Assembly (NCBI RefSeq): GCF_900104415.1
Contig: NZ_FMXR01000006.1
Span: 62,001 to 126,000, forward strand
Direction of reading: 5' to 3'
Length of the DNA stretch: 64,000 bases
Source of the DNA: Eubacterium oxidoreducens
GTDB lineage: Bacteria > Bacillota > Clostridia > Lachnospirales > Lachnospiraceae
In this document: positions 40,189-49,127 of the stretch, in pieces
Layout of the letters: the number at the start of each line of letters is the position of its first letter
Position numbering within the stretch: the first letter of the stretch is position 1
Notes under the pieces: model-generated
Told to the model about the DNA's origin: nothing
What the model saw: the letters and a program-made list of their open reading frames with translations, nothing else
Databases searched by the model: none
Program-made: the position numbers and the translations under genes

Positions 40189-41173
40189 AACCAAATCAAT
40201 TATAATATCAATAGTAATCTGCACCCTTTTATTTGCTGTAAACGGGTGCAGTTTTCAAAAGGAAATTGAATTAGAGGATGCGTATGATACGCTTGTAACT
40301 TCAGCGCAGTATGGACTTGTAAATTCGGATAGTTATTCATGTGTAGATTATTTTGCATCTGATTTATGTGTCATTGGAATGGAAGATTATGGTATCGACC
40401 AGATTGAAAATACCATGGATACTTCTGCGGGATTTTTTGATATAAATGCGAAAAATGTATCTTATGCAGAAAACTTATTTGATAAAATGTATCCGGCCAG
40501 CACTACTAAAATTATGACGGCTTATGTTGCCATTAAGTATGGCAATCTTAGTGATGAAGTTACTGTATCTGAAGAAGCATTAAGTTCACTGCCTAGTGAC
40601 TCGTCAAATGCCGGATTAGCTATCGGAGATACGCTTACCCTCGAACAGCTTATTTACGGATTGATGTTGTGTAGCGGTAATGATGCAGCAAATGTTATTG
40701 CAGAACATATTTCAGGATCTGTTTCAGAATTTGCCAAATTAATGAATAAAGAGGCATTGGCTGCAGGTGCAACCGGTACTAATTTTGTAAATGCTAATGG
40801 CTTACATGATGATGATCATTATACAACTGCATACGATTTGTATTTGATATTTAACAAAGCATTGGAAAACGAAGATTTTTATAAAGTTATTTCAACTAAA
40901 GAATATAGTGCATCATACCAAAATTCTTCTGGTGAAACTGTGACAAAAGAATGGTCATCTACAAACTGGTATAAGAATGGAACTACGCAGGCACCAACAG
41001 GAATAACCGTCATTGGCGGCAAGACAGGAACAACCAATGAAGCAGGTTCATGTCTTGTATTATTAAGTGAAAAAGATGAAGCGACTCCGTATATTTCGAT
41101 CGTTTTACATGCCAATTCGCATGCTGATTTATATCAATACATGAATGAAATATTAACAGAATTTTCCAATTAA
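40172..41173 (+). CDS. D-alanyl-D-alanine carboxypeptidase, predicted lipoprotein
   Basis: Low-molecular-weight PBP (family S11) that trims the terminal D-Ala from peptidoglycan stems. The 333 residues begin with a lipoprotein-type signal ending in VNGC (about residue 24), instead of the usual signal peptide plus C-terminal anchor. Catalytic motifs: SxxK in YPASTTKIMTAY, SGN in CSGNDAANV, and KTG in GGKTGTTNEAGSC. The start is GTG at 40172, behind AGAGGAGA and inside the previous gene. It ends the cell-wall cluster. Confidence 0.92.
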   Translation: MKCINKTKSIIISIVICTLLFAVNGCSFQKEIELEDAYDTLVTSAQYGLVNSDSYSCVDYFASDLCVIGMEDYGIDQIENTMDTSAGFFDINAKNVSYAENLFDKMYPASTTKIMTAYVAIKYGNLSDEVTVSEEALSSLPSDSSNAGLAIGDTLTLEQLIYGLMLCSGNDAANVIAEHISGSVSEFAKLMNKEALAAGATGTNFVNANGLHDDDHYTTAYDLYLIFNKALENEDFYKVISTKEYSASYQNSSGETVTKEWSSTNWYKNGTTQAPTGITVIGGKTGTTNEAGSCLVLLSEKDEATPYISIVLHANSHADLYQYMNEILTEFSN

Positions 41174-41187
41174 TTCGACGGCTGATG

Positions 41188-41216
41188 TTGTCTTATATTC
41201 TGGAATCTTATATAAT
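41188..41216 (+). promoter_or_regulatory. Sigma-A promoter for the small P-loop gene
   Basis: TTGTCT at 41188-41193 and a perfect TATAAT at 41211-41216 are 17 bases apart, upstream of the gene at 41270. Confidence 0.75.
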
Positions 41217-41269
41217 ATTTATAAGAAAAATGGTTACGGTAATATGCATTCGAAACAGGAGGAATTGCT

Positions 41270-41689
41270 ATGGTACAAATTGTTTGCGGGGAAAAAGGCA
41301 AGGGTAAGACGAAGATTCTCTTAGACAAAGTCAATACGGCAGTTTTAAATGATGCCGGAAATATCGTATTTATTGATAAGGATTCTAAGAGGATGTATGA
41401 ACTCGATAAAAAGGTTCGATTAATCGATATTTCGGATTATCCAATTGAAGAAGGTGCTGAATTTGTTGGATTTGTCTGCGGAATATTATCTAGTGATAAT
41501 GATCTTGAAGATATCTTTTTAGACAGTTTTCTTAAAGTTTCTAAGATTCCGGACAAGGAATTAGAACTCGCAATAACACGATTAGATAAGATTGCCTCCA
41601 AGTTTAATGTGAATGTTACAATTAGTTTATCAAAAAATAAGGCTGATTTACCGGCTTCGGTAGCTGCGAAAGTAACGGATGCATTATAA
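41270..41689 (+). CDS. Small conserved protein with a Walker A-like loop
   Basis: Function unknown. The 139 residues begin MVQIVCGEKGKGKTK, where GEKGKGKT fits the P-loop pattern GxxxxGKT. A hydrophobic strand (NIVFIDKDSKRMYEL) follows and could supply a Walker B-type Asp. There is no membrane segment. The protein is much shorter than true P-loop NTPases, so ATP binding is unproven. It has its own promoter and a strong terminator, so it is a single-gene unit just upstream of the HlyD-like gene. Confidence 0.8.
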   Translation: MVQIVCGEKGKGKTKILLDKVNTAVLNDAGNIVFIDKDSKRMYELDKKVRLIDISDYPIEEGAEFVGFVCGILSSDNDLEDIFLDSFLKVSKIPDKELELAITRLDKIASKFNVNVTISLSKNKADLPASVAAKVTDAL

Positions 41690-41710
41690 AGTAAAGTTTG
41701 AATGTATAAT

Positions 41711-41744
41711 GGCTACGATGGAATCTCTGTCGTAGCTGTTTTTT
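41711..41744 (+). terminator. Terminator of the small P-loop gene
   Basis: An eight-base stem (GGCTACGA with TCGTAGCT) is followed by TTTTTT, 21 bases after the stop codon. Confidence 0.88.
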
Positions 41745-41748
41745 CGCG

Positions 41749-41770
41749 GACTCGCGAGCGAGTCTTGACC
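41749..41770 (-). repeat. GC-rich palindromic repeat, copy 1
   Basis: These 22 bases are an exact reverse complement of 54587-54608. The core GACTCGC-GA-GCGAGTC is a perfect inverted repeat and stands out from the AT-rich surroundings. This copy sits between the P-loop gene terminator and the ribosome site (41771-41777) of the HlyD-like gene, so it would form a hairpin in that gene's leader. Confidence 0.85.
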
Positions 41771-41786
41771 AAAGGAGAATCTATCA

Positions 41787-43163
41787 TTGTCATCAAGTAA
41801 TAAAATTGTTAAATACAAAAGACCAATACAATTAAATATTGGAATTATTATTTTTCTGGTGATTTTTGTGTATCTTGTATTCCAGATGGTTGCTTATGCC
41901 ACGCAAAAACATGTAACAATTTATGAAGTGCAGACTGGCGAAATAGCGGAAGGCAATGAATATACCGGATTGATTCTTCGTTCTGAAAAAGTCATAAATA
42001 GTGAAGAGTCCGGATATCTAAATTTCTATCAAGAGAATGCATCCAAAATCGGAAAAGGTGATACCATATATTCAATCGACGAAGATGGTTCTTATTATCA
42101 AAAGATTAAAGAAGCAGCAATGGATGGTTCTTCTATTACATCAGATGAATTTTCTTCTTTAGCTTCGCAAATCAGTGATTATATGGGGGGATTTGAGGAT
42201 GATTCATTTTCATCCATTTATAGTTTTAAAACCAATTTAAATTCAAAAGTGTCAGAGGTGCTTAGTATTGATGCCTTAGATGCGCTTGAAGAATCCGAAA
42301 ATCTCTCGTCCAATGACAGCTTTCATATTTACCAGGCGCCGACTGATGGAATTATTGAATATTATGTAGACGGCTATGAAGATGTTACTCTGAAAAATAT
42401 AACTGCCGATCAGTTCGATTCTCTCAGTTATAGCAAAACTTCTCTATCTTCATTAGAAAATGTTACTGCAGAAACGAGTGTATATAAAATAATTACCAGC
42501 GAAAAATGGAAGATGTTAATTCCAATTTCCGAAGAAACAAAAGAGCTTATTGCGGATGAGGATTATCTCAAAATCACCATAAAAAAAGATGGTGAATCCA
42601 TATGGGGCGCTGTAAAATTCAAAACTATTGATAAACAAGAATATCTTGTTTTGACCTTTAATAATTCCATGATTCGATACAGTGAAGATCGATTTGTTAG
42701 CGTAAAGCTTGAAATTGATACCCAAAGCGGATTAAAGATTCCAAAATCAGCAATTACAAAAAAAGATTTTTATGTGATACCAAAAGACTATTTTACAAAA
42801 GGAAATGATTCTAGCGATGAAGGATTACTGGTAAAACAAGAAGAATCAAATAATGTTGTTTTTGAAGCATTAACAATCTATTATGAGGATGATGATTATT
42901 ATTATATTGATCCTAATGCGTTAGAAGAAGGAACCGTTATTCAAAAACCGGATTCGGATGAAACATATACGGTAAAAACAACCAAATCTCTAAAAGGTGT
43001 TTACAATATAAATAAAGGATATGCTATATTTAAGCAAATTGAAATTACTGCTCAAAATGCTGAATATGCAATTATTTCAGATGATACAGATTACGGATTG
43101 AATCAATATGATCATATTGCTCTTGACGGAAGTATTATTTCTGAGGGAGAACTTGTCAATTAA
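41787..43163 (+). CDS. HlyD-like membrane protein upstream of the sepF cluster
   Basis: Single-pass membrane protein of 458 residues: membrane segment at about 19-41, then an extracellular part with split lipoyl/barrel-sandwich features of HlyD-type adaptor proteins (GEIAEGNEYTGLILRSEKVINSEESGYLNFY...KIGKGDTIYSI; later APTDGIIEYYVDGYE). The start is TTG at 41787 with AAAGGAG nine bases upstream. No ABC exporter or outer partner is near; instead it precedes yggS, sepF and the S4 gene, suggesting a division- or envelope-linked role (inference). Confidence 0.82.
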   Translation: MSSSNKIVKYKRPIQLNIGIIIFLVIFVYLVFQMVAYATQKHVTIYEVQTGEIAEGNEYTGLILRSEKVINSEESGYLNFYQENASKIGKGDTIYSIDEDGSYYQKIKEAAMDGSSITSDEFSSLASQISDYMGGFEDDSFSSIYSFKTNLNSKVSEVLSIDALDALEESENLSSNDSFHIYQAPTDGIIEYYVDGYEDVTLKNITADQFDSLSYSKTSLSSLENVTAETSVYKIITSEKWKMLIPISEETKELIADEDYLKITIKKDGESIWGAVKFKTIDKQEYLVLTFNNSMIRYSEDRFVSVKLEIDTQSGLKIPKSAITKKDFYVIPKDYFTKGNDSSDEGLLVKQEESNNVVFEALTIYYEDDDYYYIDPNALEEGTVIQKPDSDETYTVKTTKSLKGVYNINKGYAIFKQIEITAQNAEYAIISDDTDYGLNQYDHIALDGSIISEGELVN

Positions 43164-43180
43164 CAGGAGGCAGATAAAAA

Positions 43181-43879
43181 ATGATAAGCGAAAATCTAAA
43201 AGACGTGGAAGCAAACATTTGCAAAGCATGTGAAAAATCCGGCAGAAATCGCGAGGAAGTCACATTAATAGCGGTAAGTAAAACAAAACCCAATGAAGAT
43301 CTTATAGAAGCTTATAATTGTGGAATAAGGGAATTTGGAGAAAATAAAGTTCAAGAAATGACGGGAAAAAGTGAAGCATTGCCAAAGGATATCCATTGGC
43401 ATATGATCGGTCATTTGCAGAGAAATAAAGTGAAATATCTCGCACCGTATGTTTCTCTTATACATTCTGTAGATTCGATACGTCTTGCAGAAGAAATTAA
43501 TAAGCAAGCACAAAAAGCATCTCGTGTTATCCCGATTCTGATAGAGGTTAACATTGCACATGAAGAAAGTAAGTTTGGTATAAACGAAAATGAAGTATAC
43601 GAAATGGTAAATACGATTTCTAAGATGCCAAATGTGCAGATAAAAGGACTGATGACCATCGCCCCATATGTTGTGGATGCTGAGGAAAATCGTTCTTTTT
43701 TCCACAAAATAAAGCAATTATCTGTTGACATCGCTTCCAAAAACATTGATAATGTAGATATGAATATATTGTCAATGGGTATGACCGGAGACTATATGGT
43801 GGCAATCGAAGAAGGGGCAACAATGGTTCGTGTAGGAACCGGCATTTTCGGTGAAAGAGATTATGGTAAGAAGGAGTAA
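43181..43879 (+). CDS. yggS: YggS/PLPBP family PLP homeostasis protein
   Basis: Small single-domain PLP-binding protein that influences vitamin B6 and amino-acid balance and has no known catalytic reaction. The 232 residues show the PLP lysine motif LIAVSKTKP (Lys36 region), EFGENKVQEM and WHMIGHLQRNK, and the C-terminal phosphate cup MGMTGDYMVAIEEGATMVRVGTGIFG. It is followed six bases later by sepF, as in other Firmicutes. Confidence 0.96.
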   Translation: MISENLKDVEANICKACEKSGRNREEVTLIAVSKTKPNEDLIEAYNCGIREFGENKVQEMTGKSEALPKDIHWHMIGHLQRNKVKYLAPYVSLIHSVDSIRLAEEINKQAQKASRVIPILIEVNIAHEESKFGINENEVYEMVNTISKMPNVQIKGLMTIAPYVVDAEENRSFFHKIKQLSVDIASKNIDNVDMNILSMGMTGDYMVAIEEGATMVRVGTGIFGERDYGKKE

Positions 43880-43885
43880 GATAAT

Positions 43886-44425
43886 ATGGCAGTAAGTGTA
43901 CTGGATAAGTTTCTTGATGTTATGAAATTAAATCCTGAAGAGGAAGAAGACGGCTTTTATGATGAATATTATGATGATGAAGAAGAGGAAGTAAAGCCAT
44001 CCCGTAGAAATCTTCGTAGAGAAAAAGCAGCTTCTGATGATGAATCTTATGAAAGTTCTTCCTATGAGCGTAAATCTCGCGATCGTGAGAAGGCATCTTC
44101 AAAAATAACACCTATGCGTTCAAGCAAAAAGAATGGCGCAATGGAAGTTTGCGTTATAAAACCTAATTCATTTGAAACAGTAAGTGAAATTGTTGAGACT
44201 TTATTAGTAAATCGAACGGTTGTTTTGAATCTTGAAGGATTAAATGTTGATGTTGCACAGAGAATTATCGATTTTGTTTCCGGTGCAACATTTGCAATAA
44301 ATGGTAATTTGCAGAAGATAACGAATTATATCTTCATCATCACACCGGCAAGTGTAGATGTTTCAGGTGATTTTCAGACAATCGTTGATTCTTTCAATGT
44401 AAATGGGAAACGATCCGATTACTAA
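43886..44425 (+). CDS. sepF: Cell division protein SepF
   Basis: Binds membrane and FtsZ and shapes the division ring. The 179 residues have an N-terminal amphipathic start (VLDKFLDVMKLN), a long acidic then basic and Ser-rich linker (about 15-85), and the conserved C-terminal domain (VCVIKPNSFETVSEIVETLLVNRTVVLNLEGLNVDVAQRIIDFVSGATFAINGNLQKI). It is in the usual place between yggS and the S4-domain gene. Confidence 0.96.
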   Translation: MAVSVLDKFLDVMKLNPEEEEDGFYDEYYDDEEEEVKPSRRNLRREKAASDDESYESSSYERKSRDREKASSKITPMRSSKKNGAMEVCVIKPNSFETVSEIVETLLVNRTVVLNLEGLNVDVAQRIIDFVSGATFAINGNLQKITNYIFIITPASVDVSGDFQTIVDSFNVNGKRSDY

Positions 44426-44427
44426 TT

Positions 44428-45192
44428 ATGAATGAGGATATACGATTTTTATTAAAAAGATTACAAGATTTATCCCGCAGAGCACAAGAGTATTATGAGA
44501 CTACTTATTCTGATTTTTTGAATTTAAATGAATTAAGTTTTTTTCTTCAAAATAAGAATGAGATTTGTGATCATTATAAATTGTTTGGTGGATATGAAAA
44601 AGCAGAGCGTCAGATGATAGCATTTATTCCTGATGCTCTTTCTTTTGATGAAAATGATTCTTTCGATTATCCTATTATTTGCATAAAAGTAGAACCCAAG
44701 AATAAAAAATTCGCCGAATCTTTATCGCATCGTGATTTTTTGGGCGCTTTAATGCATCTTGGAATCACACGAAATCAGATCGGTGATATTTTGGTTTCAG
44801 AAGATGGTGCATATGTATTTTGCCAAAAACATATCTGTGATTTTATCATGGGCGAACTTAAGAAAATTCGTCATACCAATGTAAAATGTAGTATATACAA
44901 CCAGGAAATATCTCAATTTGCTATAAAGACAAAAACAATTAGCAAAACGGTAACTTCAATGCGTTTGGATTGTATCATTGCAGCATTACTTGGAACGTCT
45001 CGAACTATGGCGGATCATTATATCAAATCGGAACTAACATTTGTCAATTCCGTATGTGTTGAAAAATCTACCTATAAATGTAATGAAGGTGATGTCATTT
45101 CAGTACGTGGTTACGGAAAATATTCATTAATACACATTAATGGAATTAGTAAAAAAGGAAAACTAAAACTTGTTTATGAAAAATATATTTAG
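44428..45192 (+). CDS. ylmH: YlmH-type S4-domain RNA-binding protein
   Basis: RNA-binding protein of 254 residues in the YlmH family; relatives bind stalled 50S-peptidyl-tRNA complexes in ribosome quality control. The N-terminal two thirds carry the family motif (FGGYEKAERQMIAFIPD, HRDFLGALMHLGITRNQIGDI) and the C-terminus (about 180-254) an S4 domain (MRLDCIIAALLGTSRTMADHYIKSELTFVNSVCVEKSTYKCNEGDVISVRGYGK). It starts two bases after the sepF stop. The division-cluster position is conserved in Gram-positives. Confidence 0.93.
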   Translation: MNEDIRFLLKRLQDLSRRAQEYYETTYSDFLNLNELSFFLQNKNEICDHYKLFGGYEKAERQMIAFIPDALSFDENDSFDYPIICIKVEPKNKKFAESLSHRDFLGALMHLGITRNQIGDILVSEDGAYVFCQKHICDFIMGELKKIRHTNVKCSIYNQEISQFAIKTKTISKTVTSMRLDCIIAALLGTSRTMADHYIKSELTFVNSVCVEKSTYKCNEGDVISVRGYGKYSLIHINGISKKGKLKLVYEKYI

Positions 45193-45229
45193 CAAAACTA
45201 AGTTCTGCTAAGAAATAAAGGAGCAAATC

Positions 45230-46324
45230 ATGTCAAAAAACATACCGGTTTCTTATCATGGAAAACATAAATATAACATTCATATCAGAAATGATTTTAC
45301 TGATCTTGCTGCTGAACTGGCTTTATTAGATTTACCTAAAACTTCTAAAATATGTATTGTTACAGATTCGAATGTCCGGGATTTCTATCTTGATGTCGTT
45401 CAAGCTGAATTGACTAAACATTTTGAACATATTTATTCATTTTGTTTTGAAGCAGGAGAACAGCAAAAAAATCTTGATACTGTATCGGAATTATATGAAT
45501 ATCTAATAGAAAATCATTTTGACCGTAAAGATTATCTGCTTGCACTTGGAGGAGGCGTAGTAGGAGATTTAACAGGCTTTGCGGCTGCCACTTATTTGCG
45601 TGGTATCCCATTTATCCAGGTGCCAACCACTTTGTTATCTCAAGTAGATAGCAGTATCGGAGGAAAAACCGGTGTTGATTGTATGAAATACAAAAATATG
45701 GTAGGTGCATTCTACCAGCCACTTATGGTATACATGAATCTCAGCGTATTAAATACTCTTGATTCTAATCAGTTTTCTTCCGGAATGGGTGAGATCATCA
45801 AGCATTCGCTTATCAAAAACAAGAAATATTTTGAATGGATCAAAGAGCATACAGCTCAAATTAAGTTAAAAGATATTTTAGCTTTAGAAGAAATGATTTA
45901 TGAATCTTGTATGATAAAAAAGCATGTTGTAGAAATTGATCCAACAGAGCAAGGCGATAGGGCATTACTTAACTATGGTCACACCATTGGACACGCAGTT
46001 GAAAAACTGATGAATTTTGAAATGCTTCATGGTCATTGTGTTGCAATAGGAAGTATCAGTGCTTCTTATTTATCAATGAAGCTTGGTCATATTACCAAGG
46101 ATGAGTATGACATGATAAAAGATTTGTTTTTTAGTTTCAATTTACCGGTATCTTTAAACAACAGCGGTCTGTGTGCAAATGATATTCTTGCAGCAACAAA
46201 ATCTGACAAAAAGATGGAAGCCGGTAAAATCAAATTTATCCTGCTTCATACCATCGGAGATGCCTATATTACAAAAGAACTTAACGATGCTAATATCCTA
46301 GATGCTATTGAGGAAATATTATGA
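45230..46324 (+). CDS. aroB: 3-dehydroquinate synthase
   Basis: Second step of the shikimate pathway: cyclises DAHP to 3-dehydroquinate using NAD and a divalent metal. The 364 residues include the NAD motif LALGGGVVGDLTGFAAATYLRGI, QVPTTLLSQVDSSIGGKTGVD, the metal ligands of LLNYGHTIGHAVEK and HGHCVAIG. Its ATG overlaps nothing upstream (37-base gap), and its last codons overlap the lspA start by four bases. No other aro gene is in the window. Confidence 0.97.
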   Translation: MSKNIPVSYHGKHKYNIHIRNDFTDLAAELALLDLPKTSKICIVTDSNVRDFYLDVVQAELTKHFEHIYSFCFEAGEQQKNLDTVSELYEYLIENHFDRKDYLLALGGGVVGDLTGFAAATYLRGIPFIQVPTTLLSQVDSSIGGKTGVDCMKYKNMVGAFYQPLMVYMNLSVLNTLDSNQFSSGMGEIIKHSLIKNKKYFEWIKEHTAQIKLKDILALEEMIYESCMIKKHVVEIDPTEQGDRALLNYGHTIGHAVEKLMNFEMLHGHCVAIGSISASYLSMKLGHITKDEYDMIKDLFFSFNLPVSLNNSGLCANDILAATKSDKKMEAGKIKFILLHTIGDAYITKELNDANILDAIEEIL

Positions 46325-46839
46325 AAAAAAATAAATTAATTGGATATATTTGCATTATCATTCTTTTAGTTTTAGATCAAGTTACTAAATACGCAGCTGT
46401 AACTCATCTTAAGAATCAGGATGCATATGTCATCATAAAAAACGTATTTGAATTAAATTATTTGGAAAATCATGGTGCAGCCTTTGGAATACTACAGGAA
46501 AAACAATTTTTCTTTTATCTTATTACAATCGTAATTGTAGCAGTAGTCGTAATGATTTATAGGAAAATACCATCAAACAAAAGATTTTTCTTATTAAACA
46601 GTATCTGTGTTTTAATAGTCGCCGGAGCTTTAGGAAATTTTATAGATCGTATCAGACAACAATATGTTGTAGATTTCTTTTACTTTAAGGTTATTAATTT
46701 CCCGGTCTTTAATGTTGCGGATATTTATGTTACAGCCGGAGCGATTGCATTAATTGTTAGCTTGTTATTTATCTATAAAGATAAAGATTTCAATCTGATC
46801 TTCAAAAAGAGGAAGCAAAATGGAGAAGCTGGTTCATAA
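46321..46839 (+). CDS. lspA: Lipoprotein signal peptidase
   Basis: Membrane aspartyl protease that cleaves prolipoproteins after lipidation. The 172 residues have four membrane segments; the catalytic Asp pair lies in GALGNFIDRI and VFNVADIYVT, and NHGAAFGIL is present. The start overlaps the aroB end (ATGA). It overlaps the following pseudouridine synthase gene by 20 bases. Confidence 0.97.
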   Translation: MKKNKLIGYICIIILLVLDQVTKYAAVTHLKNQDAYVIIKNVFELNYLENHGAAFGILQEKQFFFYLITIVIVAVVVMIYRKIPSNKRFFLLNSICVLIVAGALGNFIDRIRQQYVVDFFYFKVINFPVFNVADIYVTAGAIALIVSLLFIYKDKDFNLIFKKRKQNGEAGS

Positions 46840-47734
46840 TTTAACAGAAAACAATAACGAACGAATTGACAAACTTTTATCAAAGTTGTATCCTAGCTAT
46901 ACAAGATCTTTTTTTCAAAATTTGTTAAAAGATGAATCGGTTTTCGTAAATCAAAAACCGGTAAAATCAAGCTATAAACCGGTAATCGGGGATGAAATCT
47001 GCGTGATTTTGCCTGAATTAAAAGAAACTCCAATTATTGCAGAGAATATACCGCTTGATATTTTGTATGAAGATCGTGATTTATTAATTGTAAATAAACC
47101 CAAAGGCATGGTTGTTCATCCAGCTGCAGGCCATGATAGTCATACCTTAGTAAATGCTTTATTATATCATTGTAAAGATTCATTATCCGGTATTAACGGA
47201 GAAATTCGCCCGGGAATTGTTCATCGAATCGACAGAGATACAACAGGCTCTTTGATTGTTTGTAAAAATGATATTGCACACAATCATATCGCCAAACAAA
47301 TTAAAGAACATACTGTAAAGCGTATATATGTAGGGATTGTGACAGGCGTTGTGAAAGAAGACGAAGGAACCATTCATGCCGCAATCGGACGAAGTCAAAA
47401 AGACCGCAAAAAAATGGCAATCGACGAAGTGTCCGGACGAGATGCTATTACACATTATAAAGTGATTTCTAGAAGTGAACGATATACTTATATGCAATTT
47501 CAATTAGAAACCGGACGCACGCATCAGATTCGAGTTCATATGGCATCCATTGGACATCCATTATTAGGTGATGAAGTATATGGGAAAGCTGTTAAAAATC
47601 TCAAGGGACAGACTTTACATGCCCAAACGATAGGCTTTATTCATCCGACAACCGGAGAATATCTAGAATTTAAGGCGCCACTTCCAAAATACTTTGAGGA
47701 AAAATTAAGGAAGCTTAAATTAAAAAATGAATAA
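46820..47734 (+). CDS. rluD: RluD-type 23S rRNA pseudouridine synthase
   Basis: Pseudouridine synthase of the RluA/RluD family, 304 residues: an S4 domain at the N-terminus (RIDKLLSKLYPSYTRSFFQNLLKDESVFVNQKPVK) and the catalytic domain with HRIDRDTTGSLIV carrying the catalytic Asp, and GRTHQIRVHMASIGHPLLGDEVYG. Which uridines are modified cannot be told from sequence. Pairing with lspA is typical in Firmicutes. A strong terminator follows. Confidence 0.94.
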   Translation: MEKLVHNLTENNNERIDKLLSKLYPSYTRSFFQNLLKDESVFVNQKPVKSSYKPVIGDEICVILPELKETPIIAENIPLDILYEDRDLLIVNKPKGMVVHPAAGHDSHTLVNALLYHCKDSLSGINGEIRPGIVHRIDRDTTGSLIVCKNDIAHNHIAKQIKEHTVKRIYVGIVTGVVKEDEGTIHAAIGRSQKDRKKMAIDEVSGRDAITHYKVISRSERYTYMQFQLETGRTHQIRVHMASIGHPLLGDEVYGKAVKNLKGQTLHAQTIGFIHPTTGEYLEFKAPLPKYFEEKLRKLKLKNE

Positions 47735-47744
47735 GCATTTGTAA

Positions 47745-47778
47745 AAAGAAGGTCAGCTAAGTAAAGACCTTCTTTTTT
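47745..47778 (+). terminator. Terminator of the aroB-lspA-rluD unit
   Basis: A ten-base stem (AAAGAAGGTC with GACCTTCTTT) with an 11-base loop and a T-run lies ten bases after the stop codon. Confidence 0.9.
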
Positions 47779-47804
47779 ATTCGGAAGATTCTTGTATTTG
47801 CTTG

Positions 47805-47840
47805 ATATTACTGGACTTTCTTAATGGAAAGTAGTAATAT
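47805..47840. repeat. Palindromic site upstream of the XerS-like gene
   Basis: ATATTACT (47805-47812) and ACTTTC (47815-47820) are mirrored by GAAAGT (47827-47832) and AGTAATAT (47833-47840) around the six-base centre TTAATG, with only a two-base GG bulge. It could be an operator or a recombination site; there is no T-run. A second hairpin, CTAGCGGA with TCCGCTAG, occupies 47853-47882. Confidence 0.6.
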
Positions 47841-47912
47841 AGAGATATGAAACTAGCGGATAAATATCTGTTTTTCCGCTAGAGAGTATATTTTTAAAAG
47901 GAGTATATTAAT

Positions 47913-48983
47913 ATGGCTAAAGATTCATCTTACTATAAATCAAAAAAACAACATCAGATTATGCTGCTTCGTAAGATATTAAGTGAGCTTCCGGAATTTG
48001 TGTCGGATTTTATTTATGATAAAGAACTATCTTCTCAGCCAAGTACATTGATTTCGTATTCGCGTGATATTCGAACGTTTTTAACATATCTTAAAACTTA
48101 TAATCCGGCTTATAAGAATGTCGAATTAAAACAATTTAAACTATCTGATATTGAATATTTGAATTCTCATGACATTATTGAATATCAACATTTCCTCGAA
48201 TATTCTGAGGATGATGCGGACGGTAAATCGCATTCTAATGAAAAAAAAGCCATTTCACGTAAATTATCAGCGCTTCGGGGCCTTTATAAATACCATTTGG
48301 AACATCATAATATTGAAAACAATCCTACGCAGCTTGTTAAGATGCCTAAAATAAAAAAAGACAAAAACATTGTGCGAATGAATAACCAGGAAGTCATAGA
48401 TATTATCAATGCTGTGAAATATGGAAATGAACAAATGTCGCAGCATCAACGAAAGATTCTCGCCAAAACACAGCAACGCGATCTTGCGATTGTGACTCTC
48501 ATGCTTGGTACCGGGATTCGTGTATCAGAATGTGCAGGTCTTGATAAAAAAGATGTAGATTTACGAGGCGGAACCATAACGATTGTGCGAAAAGGTGGTT
48601 CGCAGGACATTTTATATATCGGAGATCAAATTATTCAGGTTTTAAATGAATATATAAATGGAGAACGCAGTCGTGTTATTCCACAAGATGGACATGAAGA
48701 TGCACTCTTTTACTCTATGCAGTTTAAACGTATCAGTGTAGATGCAATTGAGCGACTGGTTAAAAAATATGCTGCTTTTGTGGTGAAAAATAAGAAAATC
48801 ACCCCGCATAAGCTTCGTAGTACCTATGGTACTGCTCTCTATCGTGAAACCGGCGATATTCGTCTTGTTGCAGATGTGTTAGGACATGAAAATATTAATA
48901 CCACTATTGATTACTATGCTGCAATTGAAGACGAGCATAAACGCCGAGCGGCTAATGCCGTGGATTATAAACGTAATCATTAA
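47913..48983 (+). CDS. xerS: Tyrosine recombinase, XerS-like
   Basis: Site-specific recombinase of 356 residues, the length of the XerS proteins of streptococci and lactococci, which resolve chromosome dimers with a single recombinase. Catalytic residues are complete: Arg203 (TGIRVSE), Lys227 (VRKGG), His299 and Arg302 (PHKLR), His325 (LGHENI) and the nucleophile Tyr334. The N-terminal SAM-like DNA-binding domain spans about 30-130. It stands alone behind two palindromes and no phage genes are near, so I prefer a chromosomal Xer role over a phage integrase; this is an inference. XerC/XerD naming remains possible. Confidence 0.82.
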   Translation: MAKDSSYYKSKKQHQIMLLRKILSELPEFVSDFIYDKELSSQPSTLISYSRDIRTFLTYLKTYNPAYKNVELKQFKLSDIEYLNSHDIIEYQHFLEYSEDDADGKSHSNEKKAISRKLSALRGLYKYHLEHHNIENNPTQLVKMPKIKKDKNIVRMNNQEVIDIINAVKYGNEQMSQHQRKILAKTQQRDLAIVTLMLGTGIRVSECAGLDKKDVDLRGGTITIVRKGGSQDILYIGDQIIQVLNEYINGERSRVIPQDGHEDALFYSMQFKRISVDAIERLVKKYAAFVVKNKKITPHKLRSTYGTALYRETGDIRLVADVLGHENINTTIDYYAAIEDEHKRRAANAVDYKRNH

Positions 48984-49127
48984 CGATACAAATTTCATCG
49001 AATGAAATAAAAGTTTGTAATAATAGGAATATTCTGTAAATTTTATATTGCTATTTCGTCTGAAGTCTATGATAATGATACTAAAGTCTTTGGCTTAGGG
49101 ATAAAAAGTTAGGAGGTTTCTATTATT

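Noticed and set aside
47913-48983. Phage or island integrase
   Set aside because: No phage, plasmid or attachment-site evidence on either side; length and neighbourhood fit a chromosomal Xer protein better.
49020-49110. Sigma-D (flagellar) promoter for the chemoreceptor
   Set aside because: TAAA and a GGGATAA-like element are present but only about 11 bases apart, not the usual 15.
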